Origin: Clostridiales bacterium UBA1380
GTDB taxonomy: Bacteria; Bacillota; Clostridia; Oscillospirales; CAG-272
Direction: 5' to 3'
Assembly (NCBI GenBank): GCA_002305445.1
Contig: DBRA01000005.1
Span: 1,021-23,809 of the forward strand
DNA length: 22,789 nt
The translations under genes were made by a program, and so were the position numbers. Under the pieces are notes generated by a model. It saw only the letters and a program-made list of their open reading frames with translations. It ran no database searches and was not told the DNA's origin. Below, in pieces: positions 14,660-22,067 of the stretch (positions within the stretch are counted from its first letter, which is position 1; each line of letters opens with the position of its first letter).

Positions 14660-16063
14660 ATGAAAAACACTGACAAGACAATGGATAAAATAGTCGCGCT
14701 GTGTAAGAGCCGCGGTTTTATCTATGCCGGCAGCGAAATCTACGGCGGGCTTGCGAACTCATGGGACTACGGCCCTCTCGGCGTCGAAATGAAGAACAAC
14801 GTCAAGCGCGCGTGGTGGCAGAAGTTCGTCCGCGAATGCCCCTATAACGTCGGGCTCGACTCCGCCATCCTCATGAATCCGCGCACATGGGTCGCGTCCG
14901 GTCACGTCGTCAACTTCAACGATCCCTTGATCGACTGCCGCTCCTGCAAGATGCGCCACCGCGCCGATAAGCTGATCGAGGACTGGCACAGTGAACAGGG
15001 CATCACCGGCGTCTCCGTCGAGGCGATGAGCAACGCCGAGATGACGCAGTACATCAAGGAACACAGCATTCCGTGCCCCGGCTGCGGCAAGTCCGACTTC
15101 ACCGACATACGCAAGTTCAACATGATGTTCAAGACGCATCAGGGCGTCACCGAGGACAGCGCGACAGAACTCTACCTGCGCCCGGAGACCGCGCAGGGCA
15201 TATTCGTAAACTTCCAGAACGTACAGCGCACCTCGCGCAAGAAGGTGCCGTTCGGCGTCGCGCAGATAGGCAAGTCGTTCCGCAACGAGATCACGCCCGG
15301 CAACTTCACGTTCCGCACGCGCGAGTTCGAGCAGATGGAGCTCGAGTTCTTCTGCAAGCCCGGCACCGACCTCGAGTGGTTTGAAAAGTGGCGCTCGATC
15401 TGCCATAACTTCCTGCTCTCGCTCGGCATGCGCGACGAAAACATCCGCCTGCGCGACCACGCGAAGGAGGAGCTGAGCCATTATTCGAAGGCTACGACCG
15501 ACTTCGAGTTTCTGTTCCCGTTCGGCTGGGGCGAACTCTGGGGCGTCGCCGACCGCACCGATTTCGACTTGAAGGCGCATCAGGAGGAGTCCGGCGTCAG
15601 CATGGAGTATTTCGACCCGGAGACGAACGAGAAGTACATCCCCTACGTCATCGAGCCGTCGCTCGGCGCTGACCGCGTCATGCTCGCGTTTCTTATCGAC
15701 GCGTACGACGAGGAGAACATCGGCACGGAGGACAAGCCCGACGTACGCGTCGTGCTGCATCTGCATCCGGCGCTTGCGCCCGTCAAGGCGGCCGTACTGC
15801 CGCTGTCGAAGAAGCTCTCGGACAATGCGCAGGAGCTCTACGCCTCACTCGCGAAGGACTTCGCTGTCGACTTCGACGACGCCGGTTCAATCGGCAAGCG
15901 CTACCGCCGCCAGGACGAGATCGGCACGCCGTTCTGCATCACATACGACTTCGACTCCGAAACGGACGGCTGCGTCACAGTGCGCGACCGCGACACGATG
16001 CAGCAGGTCAGAATGCCGATCGGCGACGTCAAGGCTTACATCAACGAAAAGCTGTATTTCTAA
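14660..16063 (+). CDS. glyQS: Glycine--tRNA ligase, single-chain dimeric type
   Basis: A class II aminoacyl-tRNA synthetase of 467 residues that charges tRNA-Gly with glycine. It is the alpha-2 (eukaryote/archaea/Bacillota) type, not the two-subunit GlyQ/GlyS type. Motif 1 region is GPLGVEMKNNVKRAWW (38-53). Four Cys in CRSC (93-96) and CPGC (139-142) form a zinc-binding insertion. Motif 2 is FRNEITPGNFTFRTREFEQ (207-225), and motif 3 is IEPSLGADRVMLAFL. The C-terminal anticodon-binding domain starts at APVKAAVLPL. ATG 14660 is the start, with GGGAG seven bases upstream; the alternative TTG at 14636 has no site. The gap to the LCP gene is only 38 bases, with no T-box leader. Some annotations name this type glyS. 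Confidence 0.96.
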   Translation: MKNTDKTMDKIVALCKSRGFIYAGSEIYGGLANSWDYGPLGVEMKNNVKRAWWQKFVRECPYNVGLDSAILMNPRTWVASGHVVNFNDPLIDCRSCKMRHRADKLIEDWHSEQGITGVSVEAMSNAEMTQYIKEHSIPCPGCGKSDFTDIRKFNMMFKTHQGVTEDSATELYLRPETAQGIFVNFQNVQRTSRKKVPFGVAQIGKSFRNEITPGNFTFRTREFEQMELEFFCKPGTDLEWFEKWRSICHNFLLSLGMRDENIRLRDHAKEELSHYSKATTDFEFLFPFGWGELWGVADRTDFDLKAHQEESGVSMEYFDPETNEKYIPYVIEPSLGADRVMLAFLIDAYDEENIGTEDKPDVRVVLHLHPALAPVKAAVLPLSKKLSDNAQELYASLAKDFAVDFDDAGSIGKRYRRQDEIGTPFCITYDFDSETDGCVTVRDRDTMQQVRMPIGDVKAYINEKLYF

Positions 16064-16076
16064 AACCGCATAAAAA

Positions 16077-16102
16077 AGCACCCTGTTATTTAACAGGGTG
16101 CT
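16077..16102. terminator. Bidirectional intrinsic terminator
   Basis: A perfect stem of about 12 bp (16077-16088 with 16091-16102; the top pairs form the loop) lies between the convergent glycyl-tRNA synthetase (end 16063) and GH31 (end 16109), with a run of A before and TT-rich sequence after. Confidence 0.85.
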
Positions 16103-16108
16103 TATGTT

Positions 16109-18145
16109 TTATTCGAACACGATTTTCGTATAACCCGTCTCGAAGCCGCGGTGCGGCTCGACCGTGTATTCGCCGCGCACAACTCCGTTTTCGCGTTTGA
16201 AGGAGAGGCGCAGCAGCGCGAACGCGCCGTCTTCGTATGCGTAGCTTTCGCCGTCGTCGTCGTAAAGCGTGCATTCGCCCTCGTCGCCGAAGCAGCGCAC
16301 GTGAAGCGCGCCGTCGTCGCCGATGAGCGGAACCATGCCGCCCTCGCGGACGAACAGCATCGACCGGTCAAGCGGACACTCGAGCGTTTCGCGGCTGTTG
16401 TCGCCGGCAAGCTCGCCCGTATCGAAGTCGTACCACCGCCCGCCCGGGAACACGACGCTGCGGCTCGACGCTCCGGGGAATGCCGGCGCGGACATCACGC
16501 AGCCGCCGATCATGTACTGGTCGGTCAGGTCGCGCAGCTCCGAGATGTTGTACGGGTTGCGAGTGTGGTCGAGCGTGCCGTCGGTCGCGCCGGCCGTCAT
16601 GGTGCCGTAGTCCATGCACAGCGCGCGGAACGGCGGTATGCCCTTAAAAGCGTAATCGGCGAAGGCATTATACAGATACGGCACGAGCGCGCGGCGAAGC
16701 TTTATGATATTGCGCACCTCGTCCTCGACCTCCGGGAACATCCACGGCTTCGCGCCGTTCGCCCAGCCGTTCAGCTGCAGCATCGGCGAGAACGCGCTCA
16801 TGCGGAAGCGCCTGACCCATTCGTCGCCGTTCTTTGCGTCGCGGATCTCGGGGCACCACAGCGTCCCGCACATGCCCGCGGACGCGAGCCCGACCATGAA
16901 CTGCCGGAAATCGTAGCAATCGTTGTAGATGCAGTACGGGAAGCGGCTGCCGCCGGCGTTCGATGCGCGCACGAGCCCGAAGGTGCGCCTGCCGCTCTCG
17001 CGGTACAGCTTTTCGTAGGTGCGCATGACGCGCAGCGCGAGAATCTGACGCATCCGCCCGCCCGATATGCCGGACGGGAACGTCGCGTGGTCGGGCCAGA
17101 GCCAGTTGTCGTAGCCGTCGCACTCGTCGATCTTGTAGCCTGATATGCGCGGCCGGTTGCGCTTCGCCTGATTTATGATTATCTTCTCGACCTCGGGCAG
17201 CGTGTAATCCGGCACCGCGCCGCACCAGACCGTGTGGGAGCCGCAGTGCGGCAGAATGTCGCGGTATATGCTCGACTTCTGCGATATGTACATGTTCTGC
17301 CACAGATTAAGACGAATTCCCTTGGCGAGGAGCTCGTCCGTGAAGGCGTCCGGGTCGGGGAAGCGCTCGATGTCCCAGTCGAAAGTGCACGGGTACGAGT
17401 TCGACATCCAGCCCGGCTCAAGACCGATCACGTCGAGCGGCATATCGTGCGCCGCGAATTCCTCGACCTCACGCCGTACGTCGTCGGCGCTGTACCGTAT
17501 GTTAACGCGGTGCCACATCCCGAGCCCCCACTTCGGCGGCAGACAGCCGCCGCCGCATAGCAGGTTGAACCGCGCCGACACATCCGTCAGACTGGCGCCC
17601 GCGATTATGTATATATCCGCGCCGCCCTCGAATGTGACTTCGACATACGAGCCGGAAGGAGACGCAGACCAGTCGTCGTCGCGGCCGCGGTTCTTCTCCG
17701 GCGACGCGTCGGGGTCGCCGACGCGCACCGCGCCGCCCATGTAGAACGTAGGCCGCGCGTTTGTGTCGATATAGATGCCGTAGCCGCGATCGCTCAGATA
17801 AAACGGAGCCGGAACGTGCGTCCTGCCGTTGTCTGAGCCGCCGTAATGGTCGGTGCGCAGTTCCCGCGCGTGCAGGTTCTGCGATATAGACGAGAAGTTC
17901 AGCCCGAGCCCGTACAGCCGCTCGTTTTTGTCAAACGGTATCGACAGCGCGGTCTTTCCGTCCGGCAGCGCGAAAAGGCAGTCGGTCGAGAAGGGGAAGG
18001 GCATATCGGAGCAGCTCTTAAGGGCGCGGGACGGAACGGACCCCGCGTTTACGAGCAGGGAATATTCGGGGCGGACGCAGCCTGCGGCGGCTTTCCAGAC
18101 GCCCGGCGCGATTTTTTCAAACGCAAGCGGTGTATAAACGGTCAT
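16109..18145 (-). CDS. GH31 family alpha-glycosidase, intracellular
   Basis: A 678-residue GH31 retaining alpha-glycosidase. An N-terminal beta-sandwich (about 1-195, with RLYGLGLNF at 76-84) leads into the barrel: PPKWGLGMWHRVNIRYSADDV (203-223) and DVIGLEPGWM (238-247). The nucleophile is D340 in GYKIDECDG. The acid/base is probably one of the Asp in YCIYNDCYDF (D409 or D412). A C-terminal beta region (about 540 on) includes VREGGMVPL. No signal peptide is seen. The KIDECDG form differs from the KTDFGE signature of YicI-type alpha-xylosidases, so glucosidase, xylosidase or galactosidase activity cannot be separated here. ATG 18145 has only a weak GAGG site but a consensus promoter upstream. 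It stands alone between a terminator and proC. Confidence 0.93.
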   Translation of the reverse strand: MTVYTPLAFEKIAPGVWKAAAGCVRPEYSLLVNAGSVPSRALKSCSDMPFPFSTDCLFALPDGKTALSIPFDKNERLYGLGLNFSSISQNLHARELRTDHYGGSDNGRTHVPAPFYLSDRGYGIYIDTNARPTFYMGGAVRVGDPDASPEKNRGRDDDWSASPSGSYVEVTFEGGADIYIIAGASLTDVSARFNLLCGGGCLPPKWGLGMWHRVNIRYSADDVRREVEEFAAHDMPLDVIGLEPGWMSNSYPCTFDWDIERFPDPDAFTDELLAKGIRLNLWQNMYISQKSSIYRDILPHCGSHTVWCGAVPDYTLPEVEKIIINQAKRNRPRISGYKIDECDGYDNWLWPDHATFPSGISGGRMRQILALRVMRTYEKLYRESGRRTFGLVRASNAGGSRFPYCIYNDCYDFRQFMVGLASAGMCGTLWCPEIRDAKNGDEWVRRFRMSAFSPMLQLNGWANGAKPWMFPEVEDEVRNIIKLRRALVPYLYNAFADYAFKGIPPFRALCMDYGTMTAGATDGTLDHTRNPYNISELRDLTDQYMIGGCVMSAPAFPGASSRSVVFPGGRWYDFDTGELAGDNSRETLECPLDRSMLFVREGGMVPLIGDDGALHVRCFGDEGECTLYDDDGESYAYEDGAFALLRLSFKRENGVVRGEYTVEPHRGFETGYTKIVFE

Positions 18146-18164
18146 ATCGGCCTCGCATCGTTAT

Positions 18165-18176
18165 AAACGTTGATAT
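18165..18176. promoter_or_regulatory. Possible operator element just after the GH31 promoter
   Basis: AAACG directly followed by TTGATAT lies at the expected start of the GH31 transcript. The solute-binding-protein promoter carries the same sequence with one inserted A (21971-21983). Only two copies are seen, so this is tentative. Confidence 0.3.
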
Positions 18177-18181
18177 GCTAT

Positions 18182-18210
18182 ATTTTATCTTAACACTCCG
18201 TACGTGTCAA
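18182..18210 (-). promoter_or_regulatory. Promoter of the GH31 gene
   Basis: Minus strand: consensus -35 TTGACA (18210-18205), 17-bp spacer, -10 TAAAAT (18187-18182), 37 bases upstream of the start codon. Confidence 0.75.
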
Positions 18211-18273
18211 CTGCTGTTTTTCGTTTTCGGACATGACCGATGTGTGAATTTTGCGCATCGTTATATCATGCCG

Positions 18274-18302
18274 TTGAAACAAACCGCGATTTATGTTATA
18301 AT
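18274..18302 (+). promoter_or_regulatory. Promoter of proC
   Basis: -35 TTGAAA (18274-18279), 17-bp spacer, perfect -10 TATAAT (18297-18302), 33 bases upstream of the proC ATG. Confidence 0.78.
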
Positions 18303-18311
18303 AACATAAAT
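18289..18311. promoter_or_regulatory. Perfect 10-bp inverted repeat over the proC -10 box
   Basis: Arms ATTTATGTTA (18289-18298) and TAACATAAAT (18302-18311) flank a 3-base centre. The repeat covers the -10 element, where a bound dimer would block transcription. It is AT-rich, so chance symmetry is possible. Confidence 0.45.
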
Positions 18312-18334
18312 ATAAACTGAAAAAGGCAGATATA

Positions 18335-19129
18335 ATGAGCATGACGATTTCGTTTATCGGTGTGGGCAACATGGCGGGAGTTATAATCGGCGGCCTGCTG
18401 TCATCCGGCACGGCTGCTGCGGATATCATACTTTACGATAAAGATCCGGCGCAGTGCGCGCGCTTTCCGGGTTGCGCGGTTGCGTCTTCGATATCGGAAG
18501 CCGCGGCTGCATCGATCGTTGTCCTCTCCGTTAAGCCGCAGACCATACCTGAAGTGCTCGCCGAACTGGCAGGGGTCGGAATCAAAGACGGCACGGTCGT
18601 GCTGTCGATAGCCGCCGGCGTGTCGATCGGCGCGATAGAGCGCGCGCTCGGCGAAAACGTACCGGTCGTTCGCGTCATACCGAACGCGCTGATGATGATA
18701 AACTGCGGCGTCGCCGCGCTTTGCCGCAACAAAAACGTCTCCGACGACGATTTTATGTTCGCGAGGGCGATGTTCGAAGCGAACGGTTACGCAACGGAGG
18801 TGGAGGAGCGCGAGATCAACGCGTTCACCGCTCTCACGTCGTCGTCGCCCGCGTTCGTCTATCTGTTTCTCGACTCTATGATAAAATCGGCGGCCGCGCT
18901 CGGCGTCACGCGCCCCGAAACGCTTGAGATGCTCTGCCGCACGGTCGCGGGCTCGGCTCAGATGGTGTTGAAATCCGGCAAAACGCCGGACGAGCTCGTC
19001 AGCATGGTCGCCACGCACGGCGGAACAACCGAAGCCGCGATAAATGTTTTCAGGGCGAAGGGCTGGACGGAAACGATCATCGCCGCCGTCGACGCTTGCG
19101 AAAAAAGAGCGGCCGAAATCGGCATCTGA
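18335..19129 (+). CDS. proC: Pyrroline-5-carboxylate reductase
   Basis: A 264-residue NAD(P)H-dependent enzyme that reduces 1-pyrroline-5-carboxylate to L-proline, the last step of proline synthesis. The N-terminal dinucleotide motif is IGVGNMAG (8-15). VVLSVKPQ (62-69) and VLSIAAGVSIGAIE are the next conserved blocks, and RVIPNALMMINCGVAAL matches the usual RVMPNTP region. The C-terminal dimer domain has TSSSPAFVYLFLDSM, where most homologues read GSGPAY, and MVATHGGTTEAAI, where they read V.SPGGTT. These are conservative-looking departures near the substrate site. Length is typical. ATG 18335 has AAGG eight bases upstream. A promoter with an overlapping palindrome lies just before. No proA or proB is in the window. 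Confidence 0.94.
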   Translation: MSMTISFIGVGNMAGVIIGGLLSSGTAAADIILYDKDPAQCARFPGCAVASSISEAAAASIVVLSVKPQTIPEVLAELAGVGIKDGTVVLSIAAGVSIGAIERALGENVPVVRVIPNALMMINCGVAALCRNKNVSDDDFMFARAMFEANGYATEVEEREINAFTALTSSSPAFVYLFLDSMIKSAAALGVTRPETLEMLCRTVAGSAQMVLKSGKTPDELVSMVATHGGTTEAAINVFRAKGWTETIIAAVDACEKRAAEIGI

Positions 19130-19248
19130 TTCTGTTATCATAATAACGCTGATATAAAAAGGCTCGGTTCAAGCCCGGCCGGCCGTGTCATACGTCGGGG
19201 CGCGCGCGCATATTCATTAACGAAAAATGTCTGTGCGGGAGCTGCCTT

Positions 19249-19803
19249 GTGACTGGTGAAACGACATACAGCGGTAAAAAAGCGCCTGCGGCGCTCATAA
19301 TCGCAGCCGCGGTATTTGTGCTGTCGGCGGCGGGCGGCGTCGCATGCTATATATACGCGGGCGACGGCGCCGCTTTCACGGATACGGTTGCCCGCCCCGA
19401 AAGCGTTATTGACTTCTTCCGGACGGTGCTGTCGCTTTCGTCGCCGGAGCTGGGGCGGTTTTTAGTAATATTCGCGTCCGGCTTCTGCGCGCTCGCGGCT
19501 CCGATCGCCTGCGCGGCGGTGGGCTGCCGGGCGTTTGAGTTCGGCTACGCCTGCGGGATGGCTTCGGCGTATGTGACGGCCGCGTCCGTCGCCGACGTCG
19601 CGGTCGCGCTGTTCGCGTGCCTTGTGTCCGTGTACGCGTCGGCGGTCGCCGTAAATTTCGCGTCGGCCGCATCGGGCAGGCGCGTCATGCTACGCGATTT
19701 CGCGCCGGGTTCATCCGGCGGCGAATACATAATGCGTATGATGACGTCGACAGGCGCCGTCATTGTCGCGACGGCGGTCAGGCTTATAGTCAGGATGTTT
19801 TAA
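19249..19803 (+). CDS. Small multi-pass membrane protein, weakly SpoIIM-like
   Basis: A 184-residue, Ala-rich hydrophobic protein. Predicted membrane segments are near 13-37, 68-92, 98-135 (long enough for two) and 166-183. The pattern of FLVIFASGFCALAAPIACAAV followed by EFGYACGMASAY resembles stage II sporulation protein M (DUF95), where a hydrophobic stretch precedes a Gly-rich F.xG(F/Y) segment, but no diagnostic motif is clear. The start is GTG 19249, chosen because GGGAG (19237-19241) is seven bases upstream and no in-frame ATG competes. The next gene, a DUF624 membrane protein, starts 24 bases downstream, so the two are likely co-transcribed. The 119 bases between proC and this gene show neither a convincing terminator nor a promoter. 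Function unknown. Confidence 0.75.
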   Translation: MTGETTYSGKKAPAALIIAAAVFVLSAAGGVACYIYAGDGAAFTDTVARPESVIDFFRTVLSLSSPELGRFLVIFASGFCALAAPIACAAVGCRAFEFGYACGMASAYVTAASVADVAVALFACLVSVYASAVAVNFASAASGRRVMLRDFAPGSSGGEYIMRMMTSTGAVIVATAVRLIVRMF

Positions 19804-19827
19804 AATTCAGCAAAGGAACGTGTCGAA

Positions 19828-20874
19828 ATGGCGGATAGAGAAAACAAATCGCTCGATCAGATCGAGGAAGAGGAGCAGGCGGAGCTCGCCGCTAAACGCA
19901 AGCAGGAAAAGAAAAGGTTCAACCTGTTCGACAGGTTTGCGGACAGGGACGGGCAGGGCGTGCCGGACGACGAGGAGGACATCACAGCCGACCCGAATCT
20001 GAAAAACTACTTCAAGATGCTCGGGCGCAAACTGAATCGCCTCTTGACCGTGAACCTCTACATCATAATCGGTAACTTTCCGATCTTCTTCCTGCTGCTT
20101 GCCAACGCCGGCTATTTCTCGGCTCACAGCACAGCGCCGTATTATCAGCAGTACGCGGCTCTCTGGGGCGTGACGCGATTCGGACAGACTCCTGTGACGG
20201 CGGCTCTGTGGGGCATCTTCGGTGCGCAGGTGCAGATATCGGTGAACACGACGGCGACATATGTGCTATACGGTTTGGGCGCGCTGCTCATCATCACGTT
20301 CGGGCTTGTCAACACCGGCGTCATATACAACCTGCGCTCTATGGTGCGAGCCGAACCTGTCTTCATGTGGTCGGATTTCACCTATGCGATAAAGAAAAAT
20401 CTGAAGCAGGCGATCGGCTTCGGCCTGTTCGATGCGTTTCTCTGCGTTATGCTGACGGTCGATATCGTGTTCTTCCTTTACAACATGTCGGTGTCGATCC
20501 CGATGAACATAATGTTCTACCTTTCGGTCGTAATGGCGATCATATGGTTCTGGGCGAGGATATACGGCTACCTCATGATGGTCACGTTCGATCTCAGCTT
20601 CGTCAAGCTCGTGAAGAATTCGCTCATCTTCGCGCTTCTCGGCATCAAGCGCAACATGATGGCGTTCCTCGGAGTCGTCGTCATCGTCCTGCTCAACTGG
20701 TTCATTTACCTCTTGTTCATACCGCTCGGCGTGATACTGCCGTTTATTATTACGATAGCGGTCTGCATGTTCACATCCGTCTACTGCGCGTGGCCGGTCA
20801 TCAAGAAGTATATGATCGACGGCGTAGGCGCACCCGGTGGCGGCAAAGCCGACGCCGGCGCGCTCGAGTCGTAA
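19828..20874 (+). CDS. DUF624 (YesL-like) membrane protein
   Basis: A 348-residue polytopic membrane protein. A charged cytoplasmic tail (1-60), with a predicted coiled coil at about 8-32 (SLDQIEEEEQAELAAKRKQEKK), is unusual for the family. KLNRLLTVNLYIIIGNFPIFFLL (68-90) begins the DUF624 core. Further segments lie at about 143-168, 195-218, 222-245 and two near 280-335. The loop FVKLVKNSLIFALLGIKRN is the recognisable YesL-like feature. YesL-type genes usually sit beside carbohydrate ABC transporters; here a solute-binding gene lies 1.2 kb on, separated by a HAD gene. The start is ATG 19828 with AAGGA about 10 bases upstream. It follows the SpoIIM-like gene by 24 bases. Molecular role is unknown. 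Confidence 0.85.
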   Translation: MADRENKSLDQIEEEEQAELAAKRKQEKKRFNLFDRFADRDGQGVPDDEEDITADPNLKNYFKMLGRKLNRLLTVNLYIIIGNFPIFFLLLANAGYFSAHSTAPYYQQYAALWGVTRFGQTPVTAALWGIFGAQVQISVNTTATYVLYGLGALLIITFGLVNTGVIYNLRSMVRAEPVFMWSDFTYAIKKNLKQAIGFGLFDAFLCVMLTVDIVFFLYNMSVSIPMNIMFYLSVVMAIIWFWARIYGYLMMVTFDLSFVKLVKNSLIFALLGIKRNMMAFLGVVVIVLLNWFIYLLFIPLGVILPFIITIAVCMFTSVYCAWPVIKKYMIDGVGAPGGGKADAGALES

Positions 20875-20893
20875 GCATTGCTGCAGAAAATCA

Positions 20894-20928
20894 AAAAGAC
20901 CACTGCCGGCAAACGGCAGCGGTCTTTT
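20894..20928. terminator. Bidirectional intrinsic terminator
   Basis: A 15-bp stem (20894-20908 with 20914-20928) with one A-C mismatch and a 5-base loop, A run before and T run after, lies between the convergent DUF624 gene (end 20874) and HAD gene (end 20973). Confidence 0.85.
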
Positions 20929-20972
20929 ATTATCGCTTTATTAATGTACGGTGCTCTTCAGGCTCTTCGCGC

Positions 20973-21758
20973 TTACTTCACGATATCGCCGACGCCGTTC
21001 AGGATATACATCGGGCGGTACGGGAAGTCGTTTATCGTTTCAAGCGAGCTGACGCCGGACAGCACGAGCACTGTGTCGAGTTCGCTTTCGATTCCGGCGA
21101 CGATATCCGTGTCCATCCTGTCGCCGATTATGCACGCCTCGTCGCGGGAGCAGCCGAGCTTCTTCAGCGCGTGCCGCATGATAAGCGGATTCGGCTTGCC
21201 TATATAGTACGCGCTTTTGCCGGTGGCAAGCTCGATCGGCGAGATCAGCGCGCGCGTCGCGGGCATGATGCCTTCCTCCGTCGGGCCGGTCAGGTCGGAA
21301 TTGGTGCCGATCAGCTTCGCTCCCTTCTGTACGAGCCGCACCGCGCGCTCAATCTTTTCGTATGAAAGCGAGCGCGTTTCGCCCATGACGACGTAGTCGG
21401 GGTTGTAGTCGTTCATCGAGAAGCCGGCTTCGTACAGCGCGTTCACAAGACCCGGCTCTCCGATGACATACGCGGAGCCGCCCGGACACTGCGTCGCAAG
21501 AAAAGAGGCGGTCGCAAGCGCGCTCGTGTAAAAGTGGTCCTCGGGAACGTCAAGCCCCATGCGCGCGAGCTTCAGCGCGAGCTCGCGCGGCGAGCGCTCG
21601 CTTGAGTTTGTGAGAAACAGAAACTGTTTATCGTTTGCATAAAGCCAGTCGACGAATTTCGAGGCGCCGTCAAGCAGTCTGTTGCCGTGATATATGACGC
21701 CGTCCATGTCGCATATGAAGGCTTTTTTCTCGCGAATAGCGGTTGTGTTTTCCGTCAT
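20973..21758 (-). CDS. HAD-IIA family phosphatase (NagD / p-nitrophenylphosphatase-like)
   Basis: A 261-residue HAD-superfamily hydrolase with a C2-type cap. All four HAD motifs are visible: motif I CDMDGVIYHG (nucleophile D17, acid/base D19), motif II FLTNSS (T50), motif III Lys K188 in YIGKPNP, and motif IV IGDRMDTDI (D213, D217). The cap has VIGEPGL and YVVMGETR, as in NagD-like proteins. Likely substrates are small phosphorylated metabolites such as nucleotides or sugar phosphates; none can be singled out. ATG 21758 is preferred because GGTGA lies a few bases before it; a GTG nine bases upstream falls within that site and has none of its own. The promoter is at 21787-21815. It is monocistronic. 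Confidence 0.93.
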   Translation of the reverse strand: MTENTTAIREKKAFICDMDGVIYHGNRLLDGASKFVDWLYANDKQFLFLTNSSERSPRELALKLARMGLDVPEDHFYTSALATASFLATQCPGGSAYVIGEPGLVNALYEAGFSMNDYNPDYVVMGETRSLSYEKIERAVRLVQKGAKLIGTNSDLTGPTEEGIMPATRALISPIELATGKSAYYIGKPNPLIMRHALKKLGCSRDEACIIGDRMDTDIVAGIESELDTVLVLSGVSSLETINDFPYRPMYILNGVGDIVK

Positions 21759-21786
21759 CGATGTCACCGTTGTTTTGTTTTTGTTT

Positions 21787-21815
21787 ATTATACATCATTC
21801 TTCCTTTTTTGTCGA
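21787..21815 (-). promoter_or_regulatory. Promoter of the HAD phosphatase gene
   Basis: Minus strand: -35 TCGACA (21815-21810, 5/6), 17-bp spacer, perfect -10 TATAAT (21792-21787), 28 bases upstream of the start codon. Confidence 0.7.
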
Positions 21816-21884
21816 GCCTGCGGCGGATCTGATATGCGGATTTGTGAATATATTGCAGGCGGATGATGAAAAACGCACGTCAGA

Positions 21885-21913
21885 TATACATAACGCCCGC
21901 ATCTGTATATAAT
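21885..21913 (+). promoter_or_regulatory. Second upstream promoter candidate
   Basis: -35 TATACA (21885-21890, 4/6), 17-bp spacer, perfect -10 TATAAT (21908-21913). It points toward the solute-binding gene but meets a hairpin and T run at 21951-21969. Confidence 0.35.
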
Positions 21914-21950
21914 ACTTGTATGTCGATGCTTCGTATGACCTTGTGGTAAA

Positions 21951-21969
21951 AGTGCTTAAGCGCTCTTTT
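21951..21969 (+). terminator. Weak terminator-like hairpin upstream of the solute-binding gene
   Basis: AGTGC (21951-21955) pairs with GCGCT (21960-21964), including one G-U pair, across a TTAA loop. CTTTT follows and an A run precedes. The stem is short, so efficiency would be low to moderate. Confidence 0.3.
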
Positions 21970-21971
21970 GA

Positions 21972-22014
21972 AACGATTGATATCGTTGACTTCGCTATAC
22001 CGCGATGCTATAAT
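21972..22014 (+). promoter_or_regulatory. Promoter and inverted repeat of the solute-binding protein gene
   Basis: -35 TTGACT (21986-21991), 17-bp spacer, perfect -10 TATAAT (22009-22014). A perfect 6-bp inverted repeat AACGAT / ATCGTT with a 4-base centre (21972-21987) overlaps the -35 box, a position where a repressor or activator would act. Confidence 0.65.
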
Positions 22015-22067
22015 GTGGAATACGGATGCCCTGATAAATCATCAGAAATTTTTTAAAGGAAGACATC

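Larger units (their letters stand above)
21759..22067. other. 309-base intergenic region between HAD gene and solute-binding gene
   Basis: It contains the HAD promoter (minus), a weaker plus promoter followed by a hairpin and T run (21885-21969), and the solute-binding-protein promoter with an inverted repeat. A 9-codon frame (ATG 21920 to TAA 21949) has no ribosome site. No other gene is seen. Confidence 0.6.

Noticed and set aside
14759..15766. 335-codon minus-strand frame
   Set aside because: Antisense to the glycyl-tRNA synthetase gene; no start signal and no recognisable motif.
16151..17143. 330-codon plus-strand frame
   Set aside because: Antisense to the GH31 gene, with low-complexity Arg/Ala/Val composition.
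19160..19185. GGTTCAAGCCC string resembling a tRNA T-arm
   Set aside because: No acceptor, anticodon or D arm can be folded around it, and the T stem itself does not pair fully.
20208..21365. 385-codon plus-strand frame spanning the DUF624 end and the HAD gene
   Set aside because: It crosses a strong terminator and covers two real genes on different strands; its residues are His/Arg-rich shadow sequence.
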